Below the pieces are notes generated by a model. The model was not told where the DNA came from, made no database searches, and saw only the letters and a program-made list of their open reading frames with translations. Positions 58,960-64,000 of a stretch of 64,000 nt of DNA are shown piece by piece. The DNA lies in assembly GCF_024347635.1 (NCBI RefSeq), contig NZ_AP025511.1:1426001-1490000 (forward strand), in the 5' to 3' direction. The stretch comes from Vibrio tasmaniensis. Its GTDB lineage: Bacteria; Pseudomonadota; Gammaproteobacteria; Enterobacterales; Vibrionaceae. Numbering within the stretch: the stretch's first letter is position 1; each line of letters begins with the position of its first letter. The position numbers and the translations under genes are program-made.

Positions 58960-60846
58960 ATGGGTGTTAACAATATTTCGATCAAAAACAAATTAACATT
59001 GATGTTTGTTGTCATTATTTTCGCGATGACTATGATTCAGACTTACGTAACAGGTAAGCAACTTCTCAACGAAACTTATCGTTCCATTCAGCAATATTCA
59101 AATACACTCACTGATACGACCGTATCGGGTATAGAAAAATGGATTGAAGGCCGGATCAACGTTGTAAATGCAGCCAAAAATGCATTCACTTTTACCGATG
59201 ACCCAACCAGCTATTTAACTCAAAGTACAAGTGCTGGTAAATTCCAAATTGCCTACGCTGGGCTTTCCGACGGTCGCTTTCTTCTAGGTGGAGATTTGCC
59301 AATACCTCAAGACTATGACCCACGTACTCGAGATTGGTACAAAGCGCCTATGGCGGCAGGTCAAACAGTAGTCACTGAACCCTATGTTGATGTGGCTACC
59401 AATGACCTAGTGGTAACAATTGCAAGTCCATTCAGTACCAACGGTTTCTCTGGCGTTATTGGTGCAGACTTGAACTTAAACACCCTCATCAATGATATTG
59501 TCAGTATTGAGCAACCTGGTGTTTACGCTTTTCTTGTCGATGGTAAAGGTAACATTGTTGCCCATAGAGACCGTAGCCTAACGCTAAAGCCTGTTTCTAA
59601 TATTTCAAACAACCTTTCTGCTCAGAAAATCAAATCACTTGCGCAAAATCCAGAATTTGAAGAGCTAACGATTGAAGGTACCGACTCCCTTCTTTCTGCT
59701 CAGAAAGTGCCTCATACGGACTGGTACTTCACTGTTGTTATCGATAAAGATCACTCTTTTGCTTCTTACTATTCATTAGTACGACAGTCGGTAATATTTG
59801 GCCTAATACAACTTGCTGTGATCGCATTTGTTGCGATGTTTATCATCAAGAAAGCACTCGCGCCACTAACGACACTAAGTTCAGCAATGGAAGCACTGTC
59901 TAAAGGTGACGGCGACTTAACACAGCGTATGACAGTTCATAGTAAAGACGAGATCGGCACTCTAGCGCATCACGTCAACGCTTTCATCGCAAAACTTCAA
60001 GAGATAGTGCGTGATATTGCGGGCTCTTCAAACCAGCTTAACCAGCAATCTGAAATTAGCACCAATGTTGCTCGTCAAACAAGTGAAGGCTTATCAGTCC
60101 AGCTTCACGAAATCTCACAAATTGCTACAGCCGTACATGAAATGTCGGCAACAGCAGAAGAAGTAGCAAACAATGCGCAAATGACGGCTGATTCAGCGAT
60201 CAGTTCAACAGAAAACTGTGAACAAGGTAAGCAAGTGATCATTCGCAACCAAGATTCGATCACTAACCTTGCTCAACAAGTTGAAAACGCTTCAGGGATC
60301 ATTCAAGAGGTTGAGAAAAACGCGTTAGATATCAACACGATTCTTTCAACCATTTCTGATATTGCAGAACAAACCAACCTACTTGCCCTAAATGCAGCGA
60401 TTGAAGCGGCACGTGCAGGTGAGCAAGGACGCGGTTTTGCTGTTGTTGCAGACGAGGTTCGTGTTCTTTCACAACGCACCCACAGTTCTACAGACGAAAT
60501 TCGCGAAATGATTGAAACTTTGCAGAAAAACAGCGTCAGTGCGGTTGAATCAATGCAGCGTAGCCAAGATTTGGCACAATCAAGTGTCGATGATGCGAAC
60601 AATGCGACAGTTGCATTAGAAGAGATCGCGACATCGATACAGCAGATTTCGGAGATGGCTTCTCATATCTCGAACGCAGCTTCTGAACAAAGATCGGTAA
60701 CCGGCGAAGTTAGTAAGAACATTCAGTTGGTTAATGATGTATCAGAAAACATGTCTACTGAGGCTGATAACTCTCGTCATCTTTCTGAAGAGTTGCGCGG
60801 TATTGCTCAACAGTTAGATACTCAAGTTCAGTTGTTCAAATACTAG
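58960..60846 (+). CDS. Methyl-accepting chemotaxis protein with dCache sensor
   Basis: This 628-residue chemoreceptor has an N-terminal TM helix (about 12-30), a periplasmic dCache domain (about 35-270, with DPRTRDWYKAPMAAGQ, typical of amino-acid-type sensors), a second TM helix (about 274-297), a HAMP domain (about 298-350) and a methyl-accepting coiled coil with the tip DIAEQTNLLALNAAIEAARAGE (then QGRGFAVVADEVR). The ligand is unknown, although the DPRxRxWY signature suggests a small carboxylate or amino acid. It stands alone; a large stem-loop follows. Confidence 0.93.
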   Translation: MGVNNISIKNKLTLMFVVIIFAMTMIQTYVTGKQLLNETYRSIQQYSNTLTDTTVSGIEKWIEGRINVVNAAKNAFTFTDDPTSYLTQSTSAGKFQIAYAGLSDGRFLLGGDLPIPQDYDPRTRDWYKAPMAAGQTVVTEPYVDVATNDLVVTIASPFSTNGFSGVIGADLNLNTLINDIVSIEQPGVYAFLVDGKGNIVAHRDRSLTLKPVSNISNNLSAQKIKSLAQNPEFEELTIEGTDSLLSAQKVPHTDWYFTVVIDKDHSFASYYSLVRQSVIFGLIQLAVIAFVAMFIIKKALAPLTTLSSAMEALSKGDGDLTQRMTVHSKDEIGTLAHHVNAFIAKLQEIVRDIAGSSNQLNQQSEISTNVARQTSEGLSVQLHEISQIATAVHEMSATAEEVANNAQMTADSAISSTENCEQGKQVIIRNQDSITNLAQQVENASGIIQEVEKNALDINTILSTISDIAEQTNLLALNAAIEAARAGEQGRGFAVVADEVRVLSQRTHSSTDEIREMIETLQKNSVSAVESMQRSQDLAQSSVDDANNATVALEEIATSIQQISEMASHISNAASEQRSVTGEVSKNIQLVNDVSENMSTEADNSRHLSEELRGIAQQLDTQVQLFKY

Positions 60847-60869
60847 ATGTTTGGATATTAGATTCTAGT

Positions 60870-60907
60870 TTAACCAGGGATAAGCAAATTTGTTTACCCC
60901 TGGTTAA
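60870..60907. repeat. Near-perfect 38-base palindrome after the MCP gene
   Basis: TTAACCAGGGATAAGCAAA and TTTGTTTACCCCTGGTTAA pair over 19 bases with one mismatch and one G-T pair. It lies 24 bases past the MCP stop and before the true terminator. Confidence 0.7.
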
Positions 60908-60934
60908 GAATTAGAGCCAACATTAGAATAACAA

Positions 60935-60975
60935 AAAGCCCCCGACCACTATTGTGTTCGGGGGCTTTCTTCTTC
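60935..60975. terminator. Terminator after the MCP gene
   Basis: AAAGCCCCCGA (60935-60945) pairs with TCGGGGGCTTT (60958-60968) with T on the plus side and A before it, so it probably serves both flanking genes. Confidence 0.88.
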
Positions 60976-61002
60976 TCATTGCATTCTTATTATAGTTAGC
61001 TA

Positions 61003-61027
61003 ATAAACGGTTAGCTTAACCGTTTAT
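61003..61027. repeat. Perfect inverted repeat downstream of ybiT
   Basis: ATAAACGGTTA (61003-61013) pairs with TAACCGTTTAT (61017-61027) around GCT, an 11-bp stem. It could add to termination of ybiT or be a protein site. Confidence 0.6.
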
Positions 61028-61047
61028 CAATTTATCTATCTATCTAT

Positions 61048-61100
61048 GCAACGATAGGCCAACCAATACGGTTATAGACCAACTAAGACTGTTATAAGCT
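61048..61100. repeat. About 20-bp tandem repeat beginning at the ybiT stop codon
   Basis: On the minus strand TATAACAGTCTTAGTTGGTC is followed by TATAACCGTATTGGTTGGCC and the start TATCGTT of a third unit. The first unit includes part of the stop codon. Confidence 0.6.
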
Positions 61101-62699
61101 AACCATCAGCATCTTTTTCTGATGATCCAAGTACTCTTCATAAGTACCTTGGAAGCTCACTAGCTGTTGGTCTTTTACATCAATGATGTGTGTTGCTAGT
61201 GAAGAAACGAATTCACGGTCATGGCTTACAAAGATAAGCGTCCCCGTGTAAACCTTCAATGCGTCGTTCAAGGCTTGGATTGCTTCCATGTCCATGTGGT
61301 TGGTTGGTTCGTCCATCACAAGCACGTTGATGTCTTGCATCATTAGCTTGCCGAATAACAGACGGTTCTTCTCACCACCAGAACAGTTACGCGCTTTCTT
61401 ATTCGCATCATCAGCAGTAAACAATAGACGACCAAGAATGCCACGTACCATAAGATCATCGTGCTTCACTGTACGCCATTGTGAGATCCAATCGAAGATG
61501 CTCAGGTCGTTATCAAAGTCAGACGAGCTATCTTGTGGGCAGTAGCCTACAGATGCGTTTTCAGACCATTTAACGATACCTTCGTTTTGCTCTAGTTCTT
61601 GAACTAGACATTTCAGTAGCGTTGTTTTACCCACACCGTTCTCACCGATAACTGCAAGGCGTGTACCCGCTTCAAGCAGTAAATTGCCACCAGCAAACAG
61701 TATTTCGCCATCGAAGCCGTGACCAAGCTCTTTAAGTTCAAGCGCTTGACGGTGCAGTTTCTTGCCTTCACCAAAATCAATTGATGGGCTCATACGGCTC
61801 GATGATTTCACTTCATCAAGCGTGATTTTGTCCATTTTCTTAGCACGTGAACTTGCTTGCTTTGCTTTAGATGCGTTAGCACCAAAACGGTTTACGAAAT
61901 CTTGAAGCTCGCTGATCTCAGCCGCTTTCTTAGCATTGCTCGCTAGAAGTTGATCACGAATCAAACCAGATGCTTCTAGGAAGTACTCGTAGTTACCAGG
62001 GTAAACACGTAGCTCGCCGTAGTCGATGTCCGCCATATGTGTACATACAGAGTTCAGGAAGTGTCTATCGTGCGAAATGATGATCATTGTACATTTACGC
62101 TGGTTTAGCTCTTCAGCAAGCCAGTTGATCGTATGAATGTCCAAGTTGTTGGTAGGTTCATCAAGAAGCAGGATGTCTGGGTTTGCAAACAGTGCTTGTG
62201 CCAATAGCACACGCAGTTTCCAACCTGGAGCAACTTGTTGCATCAGACCGAAATGAAACTCTTCTTCGATACCCGCTTGGATTAGGATATCACCTGCACG
62301 GCTTTCTGCTGTGTAGCCATCCATTTCCGCGAATTCACTTTCAAGTTCCGCGACTTTCATACCATCGTCTTCGCTCATTTCTGGCAAAGAATAAATGCGC
62401 TCACGTTCTTGTTTTACTTCCCACAGTTTTCTGTCGCCCATGATCACAACGTCGATAACGCTGTACTGTTCAAAAGCGAACTGATCTTGACTCAAAACAC
62501 CCAGTTTCTCTCCAGGAGTGATAGAAACGTTACCTGAGCTTGGCGTTAATGCACCACTTAGGATTTTCATGAACGTTGATTTTCCGCAACCATTGGCGCC
62601 GATCAAACCATAGCGGTTTCCGTTACCAAATTTAGCAGAGATGTTTTCAAACAGCGGCTCTGCGCCAAATTGCATTGTGATGTTCGCGGTAGATATCAA
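61092..62699 (-). CDS. ybiT: ABC-F ATPase YbiT
   Basis: This 535-residue protein has two ABC ATPase domains and no membrane part. The first Walker A is GANGCGKS (with GLIGANGCGKSTFMK), the second GENGVGKT; signature and Walker B are visible as LLLDEPTNNLDIHTINWL in domain 1 and VLVMDEPTNHMDMEAIQ in domain 2. The linker between them with ASSRAKKMDKI is the P-site interaction motif of ABC-F factors. YbiT resembles EttA-type proteins that act on ribosomes. The sequence agrees closely with the start I recall for E. coli YbiT. The first residues MISTANITMQFG give the start. Confidence 0.93.
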   Translation of the reverse strand: MISTANITMQFGAEPLFENISAKFGNGNRYGLIGANGCGKSTFMKILSGALTPSSGNVSITPGEKLGVLSQDQFAFEQYSVIDVVIMGDRKLWEVKQERERIYSLPEMSEDDGMKVAELESEFAEMDGYTAESRAGDILIQAGIEEEFHFGLMQQVAPGWKLRVLLAQALFANPDILLLDEPTNNLDIHTINWLAEELNQRKCTMIIISHDRHFLNSVCTHMADIDYGELRVYPGNYEYFLEASGLIRDQLLASNAKKAAEISELQDFVNRFGANASKAKQASSRAKKMDKITLDEVKSSSRMSPSIDFGEGKKLHRQALELKELGHGFDGEILFAGGNLLLEAGTRLAVIGENGVGKTTLLKCLVQELEQNEGIVKWSENASVGYCPQDSSSDFDNDLSIFDWISQWRTVKHDDLMVRGILGRLLFTADDANKKARNCSGGEKNRLLFGKLMMQDINVLVMDEPTNHMDMEAIQALNDALKVYTGTLIFVSHDREFVSSLATHIIDVKDQQLVSFQGTYEEYLDHQKKMLMVSL

Positions 62700-62903
62700 A
62701 GAACTAATTCCTAAGCGTGTACTGACAGATAATTATTTAGCTATTTCAATTAGCCAAAATAAGAAGTACGAAAGTATGGATTAAACATAAAACGAAGCGC
62801 GGATTATATAGAGATCAGGATCACATTGTCGAGGTTAAACAGTGAACGAATGAAGAACAACGCACAATAAAGTGTATTTCGTCTGTTATTACATCATAAA
62901 AAG

Positions 62904-62938
62904 AAAAAATCCCCACTCATTCCATCAGTGGGGATTTC
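62904..62938 (-). terminator. Terminator after the retropepsin-like lipoprotein gene
   Basis: AAATCCCCACT pairs with AGTGGGGATTT; on minus it is followed by TTTTTTC, about 55 bases past the stop. Confidence 0.85.
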
Positions 62939-62991
62939 ATTTATCATCAATAAAAGCATCACACTCTAATTCGAATGAATACCAATTGACG

Positions 62992-63678
62992 CTATTTAGT
63001 TATTTTTTTCTGAACGTATTTTTGACCAACATCGACAACGGCAACGTCTCTAAAGAAGCTTCTACCCAACAGAATTGGGAAAGAAAGATGCGTTCGATCT
63101 GCTAGCGTAAACTCAGTCTTATCTTTTAGATCGCCGATTTGAATTGAAGCGACAACAACAGCACGTCGTTGTGTGCCTTCTGCGCTGGACTGCTTGATCT
63201 TAACCCAACGCTCTACCGGTAAGCTGATCTCTTCAGTTGTGATACCGTCGTGTTCAATTTTGAACTTAACCCAATCTTTGCCATCACGTTCGAAATCTAC
63301 AATATCAACCGCACTGATTGATGATGTTGTTGCACCTGTATCAACTCGCGCCTTAAATGCTTCTTTCAAACCAGGAACAAACACCCACTCTTCTTCGCCA
63401 AGAATCAGCTTGCCATCACTTGTCTTCGTTGGTTTTGCTGCCGGTTTTTGTTCAGGCTTTGGTTTCGCTTCTGGTTCCGTTGGTTTTACTTCTTCAGGCT
63501 TCTCTGTAGGTTCCGTTACTTTCTCGCCTTCCGTTGTGTCTGTCTTTGAAGAGTCGTCCACAACAGGTTGTTCTACTTTAGGTTTTTGCTCTGGTTCGAC
63601 AGGAGCTGTAGTCGTCGCCGAACAAGCAAACAGGCCACCACTTAGCATTAAAACTACAATCGCTTTCCAGTTATACAT
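62992..63678 (-). CDS. Retropepsin-like (ATP-dependent zinc protease family) lipoprotein
   Basis: This 228-residue protein has a lipoprotein signal (C19 after GGLFA, near MYNWKAIVVLMLSGGLFAC), a long proline/glutamate/lysine-rich linker (about 25-90) and a C-terminal domain (about 92-228) of the aspartic peptidase-like family, with the active-site VDTGATTSS and LLGRSFFRD motifs. The family name includes zinc and ATP but the motif is that of a retropepsin-like dimer. It probably acts in the periplasm, tethered to a membrane. The linker has repeated EKP/EPEAKP units. It is followed by a clear terminator. Confidence 0.8.
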   Translation of the reverse strand: MYNWKAIVVLMLSGGLFACSATTTAPVEPEQKPKVEQPVVDDSSKTDTTEGEKVTEPTEKPEEVKPTEPEAKPKPEQKPAAKPTKTSDGKLILGEEEWVFVPGLKEAFKARVDTGATTSSISAVDIVDFERDGKDWVKFKIEHDGITTEEISLPVERWVKIKQSSAEGTQRRAVVVASIQIGDLKDKTEFTLADRTHLSFPILLGRSFFRDVAVVDVGQKYVQKKITK

Positions 63679-63689
63679 TCAGTCACCTT

Positions 63690-64000
63690 CTATTTTGAAA
63701 CGTTGGCTATCGCTTTAGCTACATAAGGAATATGAGATTCGGAAAGGCCTGCGATGTTGATGCGTCCGTCACCAACACCGTAGACTCCATATTCTTCACG
63801 TAGTTGATTCATTTGAGTTTCTTTAAAGCCTAGTACACTAAACATGCCTTTATGGCTTTCAATGAAGTCAAATTGTGACGTGTTGTAAGTATTGCGTAAT
63901 TCATCACATAAACTTTGGCGCAGATTCAACAAACGTTGCTGCATTTCACTCAACTCTTGTTTCCAAATCGACGTTAACTCTTGATTCTGAAGAATTGTTT
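63690..64000 (-). CDS. Aromatic/aspartate aminotransferase, C-terminal part (5' end outside window)
   Basis: The minus-strand frame is open from base 64000 to the stop at 63690. The visible 103 residues contain the class-I aminotransferase C-terminal block, SHKGMFSVLGFKETQMNQLREEYGVYGVGDGRINIAGL, which matches aromatic amino-acid (TyrB-like) and aspartate aminotransferases. The pyridoxal-phosphate lysine lies upstream outside the window. The TTG at 63953 is not the start, because the frame continues to the edge. It lies 11 bases before the retropepsin-like gene on the same strand. Confidence 0.85.
   Translation of the reverse strand, partial: TILQNQELTSIWKQELSEMQQRLLNLRQSLCDELRNTYNTSQFDFIESHKGMFSVLGFKETQMNQLREEYGVYGVGDGRINIAGLSESHIPYVAKAIANVSK

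Noticed and set aside
1..64000. CRISPR array
   Set aside because: The tandem repeats seen are short, degenerate and directly adjacent, with no spacer pattern and no cas genes.

Overview
The window looks like part of a Vibrio genome, probably the smaller chromosome of a Splendidus-clade species. The evidence is moderate GC, Vibrio-type gene content (HupA/HupR heme uptake, FabV enoyl-ACP reductase, PxpABC, ABC-F YbiT) and a gene order that, from memory, matches V. cholerae chromosome 2 around VCA0560-VCA0572. That order is GGDEF protein / HlyU-like / pntA / pntB / vxrA / vxrB / vxrC / vxrD / UPF0181 / yciH / ddl. No rRNA or tRNA gene was seen. Placement on chromosome 2 is inference.

Layout. 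1-4.5 kb: the 3' end of an SgrR-like regulator, an EamA exporter, a zinc-ribbon protein, a YjdF-like membrane protein, a 2OG-Fe(II) oxygenase and a DnaJ-related protein. 4.7-10.5 kb (minus strand): a stand-alone PBP2, an ABC-class ATPase and a GAF/degenerate-GGDEF/EAL protein. 10.7-15.7 kb: fabV and tesA on minus, and head-to-head with tesA the ybbA-ybbP transporter. 15.7-20.5 kb: a DnaA-box cluster, an FAD oxidoreductase and the 5-oxoprolinase genes pxpA, pxpB and pxpC. 20.9-30.3 kb: galE, an unlisted 24-residue membrane peptide, hupA with divergent hupR, patZ with a CRP-like site upstream, a SPOR lipoprotein and ddl. 30.4-32.2 kb: a tyrosine recombinase, a small hypothetical gene and yciH.

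32.2-39.9 kb is an AT-rich accessory block between yciH and the vxr operon, which I recall as neighbours in V. cholerae. It holds a two-gene ATPase + HNH nuclease module resembling Septu but with an unusual N-terminal domain about 190 residues long, decayed gene fragments, an ISNCY/IS1202-like element with an extra solo end, and a soluble chemoreceptor with a zinc-binding CZB domain. This is the best candidate for an undescribed system.

39.9-50.2 kb: the vxrABCD-UPF0181 operon (cell-envelope stress two-component system), pntAB, an HlyU-family gene, a ComFB-family gene and a divergent membrane diguanylate cyclase. 50.3-58.7 kb: a solitary outer-membrane barrel protein, a REC-GGDEF regulator, a DUF3069-like gene, modABC, cobQ, a YgiW-like periplasmic protein and a small barrel protein. 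58.9-64 kb: a dCache chemoreceptor, ybiT, a retropepsin-like lipoprotein and the 3' part of an aromatic aminotransferase.

Themes. Cell-wall functions (PBP2, Ddl, SPOR lipoprotein, VxrAB) and cyclic-di-GMP signalling (EAL protein, two GGDEF proteins, ComFB) recur. Several intergenic spaces carry degenerate 13-20 bp tandem repeats that often begin at a stop codon.
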